Assembly: GCA_964625525.1 (NCBI GenBank)
Contig: CAZVEE010000101.1
Location: forward strand, 1 to 11,962
Origin: CAZVEE01 sp964625525
GTDB taxonomy: Bacteria; Pseudomonadota; Alphaproteobacteria; JAJFIK01
Direction of reading: 5' to 3'
Length of the DNA stretch: 11,962 nt
The position numbers and the translations under genes are program-made. A model generated the notes under the pieces. That model was not told where the DNA came from. It worked only from the letters and a program-made list of their open reading frames with translations, and did no database searches. Positions within the stretch are counted from its first letter, which is position 1, and every line of letters starts with the position of its first letter. This document shows positions 1 to 7,290 of the stretch, piece after piece.

Positions 1-165
1 GAGGGCCGTTCGGGCCTTACCCGCCTCATCGATCAGTTCTACGATCCGGACACGCCTTAGCTCTCCCGCCCCCGCCCGACGTTCGAAAGCCGCTATGGCG
101 ACTACGATCATTTGGCACGGGTGAAGGCCTGGGGTGATCTGACGGAAGAGGGGGGCGAGGCATGA
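1..165 (+). pseudogene. addB: AddB 3' end, interrupted by an in-frame TAG
   Basis: This is the C-terminal end of the AddB subunit of the AddAB double-strand-break repair helicase-nuclease; the gene starts before the window. Frame 1 reads to a TAG at 58-60. The same frame then continues without a stop for 34 codons (61-162) to a TGA at 163-165. The continuation contains LSRPRP and YGDYDHLARVKAW, which from memory match the conserved end of alphaproteobacterial AddB proteins. The TAG sits where I expect the Tyr of a P-Y-x-S-R-P-R-P motif, one base from TAT/TAC. The final TGA overlaps the addA ATG (ATGA), as in an intact addB-addA operon. Seen: the stop and the continuing frame. Inferred: a recent nonsense mutation or a base-call error. 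If TAG terminates, AddB loses about 35 residues downstream of its nuclease core and might still work. Confidence 0.8.
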
Positions 166-3100
166 GCGATGATAAGCCCACCATTCCGGATGCCACGAAA
201 GACGCCCAGGCCCGCGCCTCCAACCCGCATTTGTCCTCCTGGGCCGGCGCCAATGCGGGCGCGGGCAAGACCTATGTCCTCACCGCGCGTGTGGCACGCC
301 TGTTGCTCGACGGTCAGCATCCCGATCGTATTCTGTGTATCACCTACACCAAAGCAGCGGCGGCGGAGATGAAGGCCCGCTTGTTCAAACGCCTGGGGGG
401 TTGGTCCACATTGGAGGATGCCGCCTTGCGGGCGGAACTGGCCACTGTTGGCGTAACCGGCGTGGCCGACCAGGCTCTGCCCCGCGCGCGCCAACTCTTC
501 GCCCGGGCACTCGAGACCCCGGGTGGTTTGAAAATCCAGACCATTCACAGCTTTTGCCAGCTCGTCCTGTCACGTTTTCCACTGGAGGCGGGGGTGCCGC
601 CCGCGTTCTCCGTGCTCGATGACCGGCAGAGTGCGGACCTTCTGGAGACCGCGCGCGATTGGCTGCTGTGTGATGGGGATGTGGCCGGCGCACTCGCCAC
701 CGTGATCACGCGGACAGAGGAAACCGGCTTCGCCGCCCTCCTTGGCGAAATCCGGACACACCGCAGCACATTCGCACCTCTCACCGCCCCCGGCGGCCTC
801 GATGACGCCACGGCCCATCTGGCGAAAACCCTTCAGATCCCGGACGGGGCAACGGACGCCTCGCTTCTTGCCGATGCGCTTAGCCCTCAAGCCTTTGAGG
901 GTGTGCCCCTTGCGGCCATGACCCGGGTGCTGAGCGGCGGCTCCAAGACCGATCAGGAACGCGCCCAGGCCATCCAGGCCTTTCTTGAGGCAGATGATCC
1001 GGTCACCGCCTATCCGGATTATGCCAAGATCTATTTGACCGAAACAGGCGCCCCGCGCAAACGCCTGATCACAAAAAAGCCGGCGGAGGATCACCCCGCC
1101 ATCGCAGCGGCCCTGGACACGGAACAGGACCGCATCGTCGCCCTGGAAACCACCCGGCGCGCCGCCCGCATGGCCGAGGCCACTGGCGCGCTGCTCCAGG
1201 TGGCCGCCTGCTATCTTGGCCACTACGACACGCTGAAAGCGGCACAGGGTGCCCTTGATTACGAAGACCTGATCCAGCGCACTCTTGGCCTGATGGCGGA
1301 TGGCGATGCCAGCGCCTGGGTGCTCTACAAACTTGATCAGGGCATCGACCATATCCTCATCGACGAAGCGCAGGACACCAGCCCTAACCAGTGGGACATC
1401 ATCCGTCACCTGGCGGAAGAGTTTTTCTCCGATGAGAGTCGCTCTCGCACGATCTTCGCCGTGGGCGATGAAAAACAGTCCATCTACAGCTTTCAGGGTG
1501 CTGATCCATCGGCGTTCGGGTGTATGCGCGCGCTTTTCGCCACCCGCACCACGCAGGCGCAAAGACGCTGGGACCCAGTGGAGCTGAGTCTGTCTTTCCG
1601 CTCCACACCGGAAATCCTGCGCGCCGTTGACCTCGTCTTTGCCGATGATATCAGCCGGCGGATGGTCACTGTGGGGGGCAATCCGGTCCACCACACGGCT
1701 TTGCGCAGCCATGAGCGGGGGCTGTTGGTATTGGGGCCGTCGCTGGCGGCCGATGTCATGCCGGTTGGCGAGCCTTGGTATGCGCCGCTGGAGCGGGTCG
1801 GGGCGGCGAGCCCCGCCGCTCGCCTCGCAAGGCAAATCGCCGATACGATCATTGGATGGCAACGCACCGGCGAGCGCGTGCCATCCACTGGGGCTATGAT
1901 CCGGCCCCGGGATATCCTCATTCTCGTGCGTCGCCGCAATGCCTTCGTGGACATGCTTGTTCGCACCTTCAAGGAAGCGGGTGTGCCCGTGGCGGGCGCC
2001 GATCGGCTGATGCTTACGGAGCATATCGCGGTCATGGATCTGATCGCCCTCGGCCAATGCGCACTGCTGCCCGACGATGATCTCACTCTCGCCACGGTGC
2101 TGAAAGGGCCCTTTTTCGACTGGAGCGAAGACCAGCTTTTCGAGCTTGCCTACGAACGCGCCTGCACTCGCCTGTGGCAAGCTCTTCAAGCCGGTGACGC
2201 GCCCCATCACAAAGACGCGCGCGACCGTTTGCACCGCATCCGGACCATGGCCCTGACCCGCCCGCCTTTCGACTTCTACGCCTGGTTGCTGAGCGAGGGT
2301 GGCGGGCGCCGGGCACTGCTGCGTCGTCTCGGCCCCGATGCGGGCGATCCGGTCGAGGAGTTCTTATCTCTCACTCTGGAGGCGGAGCGCCATGGCGCAA
2401 CGGCCCTGCAAGAGGTCCTTCACGAACTCACCGCCATGCCCCGCCAGATCAAACGAGACATGGAAGCGGCGGGAGCGGATGAAGTACGCATCATGACTGT
2501 GCACGGCGCCAAGGGACTGGAGGCGCCCATCGTCTTCCTGCCGGACACCTGTAGCCAGCCCGACGGCAAGCAGGACCCGGCGATTTTGATTGACCCCGAA
2601 ACGGGCGGCGCTCCCCTTGCCCTATGGCCCGGGCGCAAGGCCGAGGACACACCGGTCAGCGCCACTTTACGCGCGGCGCTGGCGGAAAGGCGAGAGGCGG
2701 AGTATCGCCGCCTGCTCTATGTGGCCATGACGCGCGCCCAGGACCGGCTCTATCTGTGTGGCTATGAAGGCCGGCATCCGCGCAAGGAGACCTGCTGGTA
2801 CAGCCTCGCGGAAACTGCCCTCATGCCCGAAATGCATGCGGTCAAAACCGCCTGGGGCACGGCCCACCGCCTGGGCACACCTGAAACACCGGCCACAGAC
2901 TTACCACCGGCCGCGGCACCCGCCGCCCCCCCCCCACTGCCCAAATGGGCAACCGCCCGTCCGCCGGCGGAGCGGGTCCCGCCCCGCGCCATCGCGCCGT
3001 CGCAACTCATTGAGGATGGTGTCGCAGGCACGCCAGTCCCCGCCCTTTCCCCCCTGCTGCGCGGGCAGGCATTCCCGTTCGGGCGAGGGCGGATCATCCA

Positions 3101-3638
3101 CAAATTGCTGGAAGCGCTGCCGGAGCTGCCCCAAGCCGAGCGCGTGGCGGCCGCCACACGGTATCTCGCCCTGCCCGCCCATGGCTTGGCGGAAGAGGCC
3201 GCCGAGGCGCTTTTGCGCGAAGTCCTCGCCATTATGGACGCGCCGGACTTCGCGCCATTGTTTGGACCTGATAGTCAGGCGGAGGTGCCGCTCACCGGCA
3301 CGCTTCCCGCGCTTGGTGACGGCATCGTGATCGATGGACGGGTGGATCGCATGGTGGTGACGCCAACCAGCATCGCCCTGATCGACTATAAGACGAACCG
3401 ACCTGCACCAACCCAAGTGGACCGGGTGCCGGCGGCCTATGTGGCTCAGATGGCGCTCTACCGGGCTTTGCTGCGCCACCTGTTTCCAGGCCGTGCCGTG
3501 ACGTGCGCGCTGTTATGGACCGACCGGCCGCACGCGCTGTCCCTGCCTGACGCGGCCCTGGACGAGGCGATCATAGGCCTGACGCGGCGAATGGGTGCCG
3601 CGGGACCACGCCTTGACGGACCGCAAGCGGCTTCCTAG
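162..3638 (+). CDS. addA: AddA, helicase-nuclease subunit of double-strand-break repair (1158 aa)
   Basis: AddA is the UvrD/Rep-type (SF1A) 3'-5' helicase and RecB-type nuclease subunit of AddAB, which resects DNA ends for RecA loading. Helicase motifs are in order: Q-motif region near Q16; Walker A ANAGAGKT at 30-37; TxxAAxEM near 61-71; Walker B IDEAQD at 400-405; GDEKQSIYSFQG from 435; LSFRST near 475; MTVHGAKGLE at 778-787; YVAMTRA at 853-859. A Pro/Ala-rich linker near 900-935 follows. The C-terminal nuclease shows DGRVDR (D1058, D1062) and IDYKTNR (D1075, K1077), the D-xK signature of RecB-like nucleases. Length is usual for the alphaproteobacterial family. The start at 162 overlaps the addB TGA (ATGA), with a G-rich Shine-Dalgarno at 149-155. 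The stop is TAG at 3636-3638. The linker codons contain a run of ten C. Identification is firm. Confidence 0.96.
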   Translation: MSDDKPTIPDATKDAQARASNPHLSSWAGANAGAGKTYVLTARVARLLLDGQHPDRILCITYTKAAAAEMKARLFKRLGGWSTLEDAALRAELATVGVTGVADQALPRARQLFARALETPGGLKIQTIHSFCQLVLSRFPLEAGVPPAFSVLDDRQSADLLETARDWLLCDGDVAGALATVITRTEETGFAALLGEIRTHRSTFAPLTAPGGLDDATAHLAKTLQIPDGATDASLLADALSPQAFEGVPLAAMTRVLSGGSKTDQERAQAIQAFLEADDPVTAYPDYAKIYLTETGAPRKRLITKKPAEDHPAIAAALDTEQDRIVALETTRRAARMAEATGALLQVAACYLGHYDTLKAAQGALDYEDLIQRTLGLMADGDASAWVLYKLDQGIDHILIDEAQDTSPNQWDIIRHLAEEFFSDESRSRTIFAVGDEKQSIYSFQGADPSAFGCMRALFATRTTQAQRRWDPVELSLSFRSTPEILRAVDLVFADDISRRMVTVGGNPVHHTALRSHERGLLVLGPSLAADVMPVGEPWYAPLERVGAASPAARLARQIADTIIGWQRTGERVPSTGAMIRPRDILILVRRRNAFVDMLVRTFKEAGVPVAGADRLMLTEHIAVMDLIALGQCALLPDDDLTLATVLKGPFFDWSEDQLFELAYERACTRLWQALQAGDAPHHKDARDRLHRIRTMALTRPPFDFYAWLLSEGGGRRALLRRLGPDAGDPVEEFLSLTLEAERHGATALQEVLHELTAMPRQIKRDMEAAGADEVRIMTVHGAKGLEAPIVFLPDTCSQPDGKQDPAILIDPETGGAPLALWPGRKAEDTPVSATLRAALAERREAEYRRLLYVAMTRAQDRLYLCGYEGRHPRKETCWYSLAETALMPEMHAVKTAWGTAHRLGTPETPATDLPPAAAPAAPPPLPKWATARPPAERVPPRAIAPSQLIEDGVAGTPVPALSPLLRGQAFPFGRGRIIHKLLEALPELPQAERVAAATRYLALPAHGLAEEAAEALLREVLAIMDAPDFAPLFGPDSQAEVPLTGTLPALGDGIVIDGRVDRMVVTPTSIALIDYKTNRPAPTQVDRVPAAYVAQMALYRALLRHLFPGRAVTCALLWTDRPHALSLPDAALDEAIIGLTRRMGAAGPRLDGPQAAS
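2926..2935 (+). repeat. C10 homopolymer inside addA
   Basis: Ten consecutive C bases encode part of the Ala-Pro-Pro-Pro linker (residues 922-925) between the AddA helicase and nuclease domains. The frame is open through it in this sequence. Runs of this length are prone to slippage and to miscounting during sequencing. A one- or two-base change here would leave the helicase domains but remove the nuclease. Confidence 0.9.
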
Positions 3639-3641
3639 ATT
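3613..3641 (+). promoter_or_regulatory. Predicted sigma70-type promoter for trxA
   Basis: TTGACG (3613-3618) and TAGATT (3636-3641) are separated by exactly 17 bases. They match the TTGACA/TATAAT consensus at 5/6 and 4/6 positions. The -35 box is preceded by C, giving CTTGAC, common in alphaproteobacterial housekeeping promoters. Transcription would start near 3648, leaving a leader of about 65 bases before the trxA ATG. The first three bases of the -10 box are the addA stop codon. The call rests on sequence match and position only. Confidence 0.55.
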
Positions 3642-3713
3642 CACGCTCGACTCGAACCTCAGCGCCCGCGCCGCGCGACACGGCCTTGCGCGCCAACAGC
3701 AACGGAGGGCGAC

Positions 3714-4034
3714 ATGACGACGACGCCTGTAAGCGATTCTTCCTTCGATAATGACGTTCTGAATGCGGACAAACCCGTCTTAGTCGATTTTTGGGCGGAA
3801 TGGTGCGGCCCGTGTAAGCAGATCGGTCCGGCGCTTGAAGAGATCTCTGACGAACTCGGCACCAAGTTGACCGTCGCGAAGATCAATATCGATGAAAACC
3901 CGCAAACGCCGAACCGGTACGGTGTGCGCGGCATCCCGACCCTGATGATCTTCCAAGGCGGCCAGCCCATTGCCACCAAAGTAGGCGCTCTGCCGAAAGG
4001 CAAGATCGTGGAATGGATCGAAGAATCCATTTGA
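3714..4034 (+). CDS. trxA: Thioredoxin (106 aa)
   Basis: This is a cytoplasmic dithiol-disulfide oxidoreductase that reduces ribonucleotide reductase, PAPS reductase, methionine sulfoxide reductases and other targets, and is itself reduced by NADPH-thioredoxin reductase. The active site is WCGPCK at residues 30-35 (C31, C34), preceded by the conserved VDFWAEW. The cis-proline is P75 in GIPTLMIF, and the buried Asp is D25. Length is typical for bacterial Trx1. The start has a strong Shine-Dalgarno, GGAGGG at 3704-3709, four bases before ATG. It lies 75 bases after addA with its own predicted promoter and is followed by a terminator, so it can be expressed independently of addAB. The addA-trxA-folC neighbourhood is familiar in alphaproteobacteria. 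Confidence 0.97.
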   Translation: MTTTPVSDSSFDNDVLNADKPVLVDFWAEWCGPCKQIGPALEEISDELGTKLTVAKINIDENPQTPNRYGVRGIPTLMIFQGGQPIATKVGALPKGKIVEWIEESI

Positions 4035-4058
4035 GGCGATGCCTTACCGACGAGATCA

Positions 4059-4090
4059 CGCCCTTCCGGCTATGCCGGAGGGGCGTTTTT
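4059..4090 (+). terminator. Rho-independent terminator after trxA
   Basis: A 12-bp stem (4059-4070 with 4074-4085, one G-U pair in RNA) with a TAT loop is followed by five T (4086-4090). It begins 24 bases after the trxA stop. The T-run touches the folC stop codon (4090-4092, minus strand). Read from the minus strand, the hairpin is followed by TGATCTCG, not a T-run, so it looks efficient only for plus-strand transcripts. Confidence 0.85.
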
Positions 4091-5418
4091 CATCCGTGCT
4101 CGGCCAGAATATGACCGGCAAGATAAAGCGACCCACAGATCAGCACACGCGGCGCGCTTTCCCCATCTTCCCGGGTCATTTGCAGAATGCGGCCCAGCGC
4201 CGCGTCCGGCGTTTCCGCCTGGCTTGCGTCCAGGCCCACCGCGTTTGCCGCCTGTGCCACTTGATCGGCCGCCAGCGCACTGCGCTCGCCAGGAATAGGC
4301 ACCGCCACCACATGGCGTACCAGCCCCTCAAAGACGGACAGGAACGCTTTTGGGTCCTTTTTGCTCATCATCCCAACAATGAGATAGAGCGGGCGCGGCA
4401 GGCGGGCATCGAGATCAGCCAATGCCTGGGCCATGGCCTGGCCCCCATGCACGTTATGCCCGCCATCAAGCCATACATCACCGATCGCTTCCCCCTCCCC
4501 CGCACCGCCTCGCAGACGCTCCACCAGGGGGCCTTTGGTGAGACGTTGCATGCGGGCTGGCCAAACCGCCGTTTCCAGCCCCTTTGCCAAGGCCGCGTCA
4601 CGCGCGCCCAAATGGCGCATCGCCGCGAGCGCCAAGCCCGCATTATCGATCTGGTGGCGCCCGACAAGGCGCGGCAAGGGCAAATCCAAAAGGCCGTGCT
4701 CATCCTGAAACACTAACCGTCCGTGCTCCTCATAGGCGCTGAAGTCCTGGCCATGGACGAACAGCGGCACCCCAAGGCGCACGGCCGTTTCTTCCAGGAC
4801 CGCCCGCGCTTCTTCATGCTGATCAGCGGCATAACAGGGGACACCCGGCTTCATGATGCCGGCTTTTTCTCCCGCGATTTCGGTCAGCGTATCGCCCAGA
4901 AAATCCTGATGATCATAATCGATCGGTGTGATGATCGTCAGGGCCGGCCGCTCAACGACATTCGTGGCATCGAACCGCCCCCCCATACCGGTTTCCAGCA
5001 GGGTCAGATCCGCGGGCACACGGGCAAAGGCGAGGAACGCCGCGGCGGTCGTGATCTCGAAATAGGTAATGGACAGGCCCTGGGCCGCTTGCTCGACATC
5101 GCTCAGCACGTCCACCAGCGCGGGCTCGCTGATCTCGCGCCCCGCCAGCAGGATGCGCTCATGAAATCGCACCAAGTGGGGCGAGCTATAACGGTGCACC
5201 GCGCGCCCGTCGGCCTCCGCCATCGCTTTCATCAGCGCCAGGACAGACCCCTTGCCGTTCGTACCGGCCGCATGCACCACCGCTGGCACATCCCGCTCAG
5301 GATGGCCGAGCCGGCCTAACAAGGCCTGCACCCGCTCCAGGCCCAGATCGATCACGATCGGGTGCAGACCCGCCAATCGGTCCAGCAGGGCGGCACTGCC
5401 AGCGGCGGCGTCGGTCAT
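4090..5418 (-). CDS. folC: Folylpolyglutamate synthase / dihydrofolate synthase (442 aa)
   Basis: FolC is an ATP-dependent Mur-ligase-family enzyme. It adds glutamate to dihydropteroate to make dihydrofolate, and then adds further glutamates to reduced folates. Visible motifs are the P-loop GTNGKGS (52-58), SSPHL (78-82), TGMGGRFDATN (143-153), DYDH (167-170), EKAGIMK (184-190, containing the Lys usually carbamylated), WPARMQ (286-291) and DGGHN (318-322). PRVLICGSLYLAG near the C-terminus is also typical. Length fits bacterial FolC. The ATG at 5416-5418 overlaps the accD TGA (ATGA), which argues for coupling and for this start. It is the last gene of the minus-strand cluster and has no clear terminator of its own. 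Confidence 0.95.
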   Translation of the reverse strand: MTDAAAGSAALLDRLAGLHPIVIDLGLERVQALLGRLGHPERDVPAVVHAAGTNGKGSVLALMKAMAEADGRAVHRYSSPHLVRFHERILLAGREISEPALVDVLSDVEQAAQGLSITYFEITTAAAFLAFARVPADLTLLETGMGGRFDATNVVERPALTIITPIDYDHQDFLGDTLTEIAGEKAGIMKPGVPCYAADQHEEARAVLEETAVRLGVPLFVHGQDFSAYEEHGRLVFQDEHGLLDLPLPRLVGRHQIDNAGLALAAMRHLGARDAALAKGLETAVWPARMQRLTKGPLVERLRGGAGEGEAIGDVWLDGGHNVHGGQAMAQALADLDARLPRPLYLIVGMMSKKDPKAFLSVFEGLVRHVVAVPIPGERSALAADQVAQAANAVGLDASQAETPDAALGRILQMTREDGESAPRVLICGSLYLAGHILAEHG

Positions 5419-6392
5419 GCGTCGTCCTGGTCCGCCGTGTCGGACGGTTGGGAACGCACCACCGCTTCCGGGCTTACGGAGGGCTCATATGTCACGCCCG
5501 TGGCGCGGGGGCCGCTGGCCGGTCGGCGCGCGGCGCCGGTGCGATACGCCACCATCAACAGGTCGATAAGGCGCGCCAGCGTTTCCGCCATATCATGGCG
5601 ATGCACAACCACGTCAACCATGCCATGCTCGCAGAGATATTCTGCTCGCTGAAAGCCTTCGGGTAAGCGCTCGCGGATGGTCTGCTCGATGACCCGCGGC
5701 CCGGCGAAGCCGATCAACGCACCCGGCTCGGCCAGATGCACATCGCCCAGCATGGCATAAGACGCGGTGACCCCGCCCGTGGTGGGATCGGTCAGCACAA
5801 CAATATAAGGCAATCCCGCTTCACGCAGCATCTGCACACCGACGGTCGTGCGCGGCATCTGCATCAAGGAGAGGATTCCTTCTTGCATGCGCGCACCACC
5901 CGAGGCGGTGAAGATGATCAGCGGGGCCTGCTCCTCCACGGCGCGTTCACACGCGGCCAGGAAGCTTTCGCCCGCCCCCATGCCCAGAGAGCCGCCCATG
6001 AAGCCGAAATTCTGCACCACGACCATGGCCGGATGGTCGCCAATGCGCCCAAAGGCCAGCACCATGGCGTCTTTTTGTTCGGTCTTCGAGCGCGCATCGC
6101 GCAGGCGCTCCGTGTACCGCTTTTGATCGCGAAAGCTCAGCGGATCATCCACGACGTCAGGAGTATCCAGCTCTTCCCAGGTCGCATCGTCGAACAGCGT
6201 CTTCAACCGTTCCTTGGGTTCGATGCGCATATGGAAGCCGCAATTGGTGCAGACATTCTGATTAGCCGCCAAATCCCGATGAAAGATCATCTCACCGCAA
6301 TTGGGACATTTCCGCCACAGATCATCAGTCGTCTCGCGCCGGTTAAACCAGCTGCTGATCTTGGGGCGGACCATATTGGTGATCCAGTTCAT
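5415..6392 (-). CDS. accD: Acetyl-CoA carboxylase carboxyltransferase subunit beta (325 aa)
   Basis: AccD pairs with AccA as the alpha2-beta2 carboxyltransferase that moves carboxyl from biotinylated AccB to acetyl-CoA, giving malonyl-CoA, the first committed step of fatty-acid synthesis. An N-terminal four-cysteine zinc ribbon is visible: C29, C32, C48, C51. The crotonase-like core has GGSLGMGAGE (133-142), FTASGGARMQEG (161-172) and GGVTASYA (206-213). After about residue 285 comes a variable tail ending in acidic residues. The ATG at 6390-6392 is preceded on the minus strand by GAGCGAGG. It starts 46 bases after the trpA stop and overlaps folC by four bases. The trpA-accD-folC order recurs in many proteobacteria. 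No frame damage is seen. Confidence 0.96.
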   Translation of the reverse strand: MNWITNMVRPKISSWFNRRETTDDLWRKCPNCGEMIFHRDLAANQNVCTNCGFHMRIEPKERLKTLFDDATWEELDTPDVVDDPLSFRDQKRYTERLRDARSKTEQKDAMVLAFGRIGDHPAMVVVQNFGFMGGSLGMGAGESFLAACERAVEEQAPLIIFTASGGARMQEGILSLMQMPRTTVGVQMLREAGLPYIVVLTDPTTGGVTASYAMLGDVHLAEPGALIGFAGPRVIEQTIRERLPEGFQRAEYLCEHGMVDVVVHRHDMAETLARLIDLLMVAYRTGAARRPASGPRATGVTYEPSVSPEAVVRSQPSDTADQDDA

Positions 6393-6438
6393 CGCGCCCT
6401 CGCTCTGTTCATGCGCCGCCTCGCCGGCGGGCGGCCTG

Positions 6439-7290
6439 TTAGGATTGTTTCGGCGCGCCGTGCACCGCCGCGCTTAGATCTCGTGCAAAGCCCTCAACCG
6501 CATCGGTTAGGCCGGGCTTTGCGGTTCCGTCTGCTGTCAAATGATCCGTGATGCGCCCGACCAGAGCCGAACCGACCACGACCGCGTCACCAATGGCCCC
6601 CGCCTCCGCCGCCTGCTCCGGCGTCTTGATGCCAAAGCCGATAGCGATGGGCAGGTCCGTGTTGCGGCGCAATCGCGCAGCCGCATCGCGCAAGGCGTCC
6701 TCGGCGGCCGAGCCCGCGCCCGTGACGCCCGTAACCGAGACATAATACAGAAATCCGCTCGCCCCCCGCAGGACGGCCCCCAGCCGGGCCTCATCGGTTG
6801 TGGGCGTGGCCAGGCGAATGAGATCAAGCCCGTCAGGGCGCACCGCACCCAGGCCGTCTTCTTCCTCCGGGGGCAGATCGACAATGATCAACCCGTCCAC
6901 ACCCACATCAACCGCATCACGCAGGAAGCGTTCGGCCCCGTAGGCATGGACCGGATTGAAGTAACCCATCAGGATCACCGGCGTGTCGAAGCCATCCGCG
7001 CGAAAGCGGCGCACCAGATCCAGCGTGCGCGTGAGTGTCATGCCCGCTTTCAGGGCTCGCAGCGAGGCTTCCTGAATGGCCGGCCCGTCCGCCATGGGAT
7101 CGGTGAAGGGCACACCAAGCTCGATCAGATCGGCGCCCGCGCCTGGCAGGCGTGACAGCAATGCGTAACTTGTATCCGGATCCGGATCACCGGCCGTGAG
7201 GAAGGGAATGAACGCGGTGCGGCCTTCCGCGCGCAGCGTGGCAAAGCGTTGGGCGATGCGCCCGACCGGAGTTTGGCTTTGGCTCGTCAC
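6439..7290 (-). CDS. trpA: Tryptophan synthase alpha subunit (283 aa)
   Basis: TrpA cleaves indole-3-glycerol phosphate to indole, which is channelled to TrpB, and glyceraldehyde-3-phosphate. The TIM-barrel hallmarks are AFIPFLTAGDPD near the N-terminus and LIELGVPFTDPMADGP, which carries the catalytic Glu (E57) and Asp (D68). The C-terminal phosphate-binding sequence GDAVVVGSALV is also present. I place the start at GTG 7288-7290, which overlaps the trpB TGA (GTGA) behind a G-rich stretch in the trpB 3' end. The frame is open 19 codons further upstream, but that stretch is Arg/Gly-rich, lies inside trpB and is not TrpA-like. The resulting length fits the family, which is usually about 265-280 residues. 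Confidence 0.95.
   Translation of the reverse strand: MTSQSQTPVGRIAQRFATLRAEGRTAFIPFLTAGDPDPDTSYALLSRLPGAGADLIELGVPFTDPMADGPAIQEASLRALKAGMTLTRTLDLVRRFRADGFDTPVILMGYFNPVHAYGAERFLRDAVDVGVDGLIIVDLPPEEEDGLGAVRPDGLDLIRLATPTTDEARLGAVLRGASGFLYYVSVTGVTGAGSAAEDALRDAAARLRRNTDLPIAIGFGIKTPEQAAEAGAIGDAVVVGSALVGRITDHLTADGTAKPGLTDAVEGFARDLSAAVHGAPKQS

Noticed and set aside
570..2234. Long open frame (about 550 codons) on the minus strand opposite addA
   Set aside because: It is fully antisense to a gene with intact helicase motifs, resembles no known family, and is the kind of open frame that high-GC codon use produces by chance.
6415..6438. GC-rich partial hairpin between trpA and accD
   Set aside because: Arms are short and imperfect with no T-run, and the genes look co-transcribed.
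4723..6551. Open frames on the plus strand opposite folC and accD
   Set aside because: They are shadows of folC and accD, with biased composition and no ribosome site or family resemblance.
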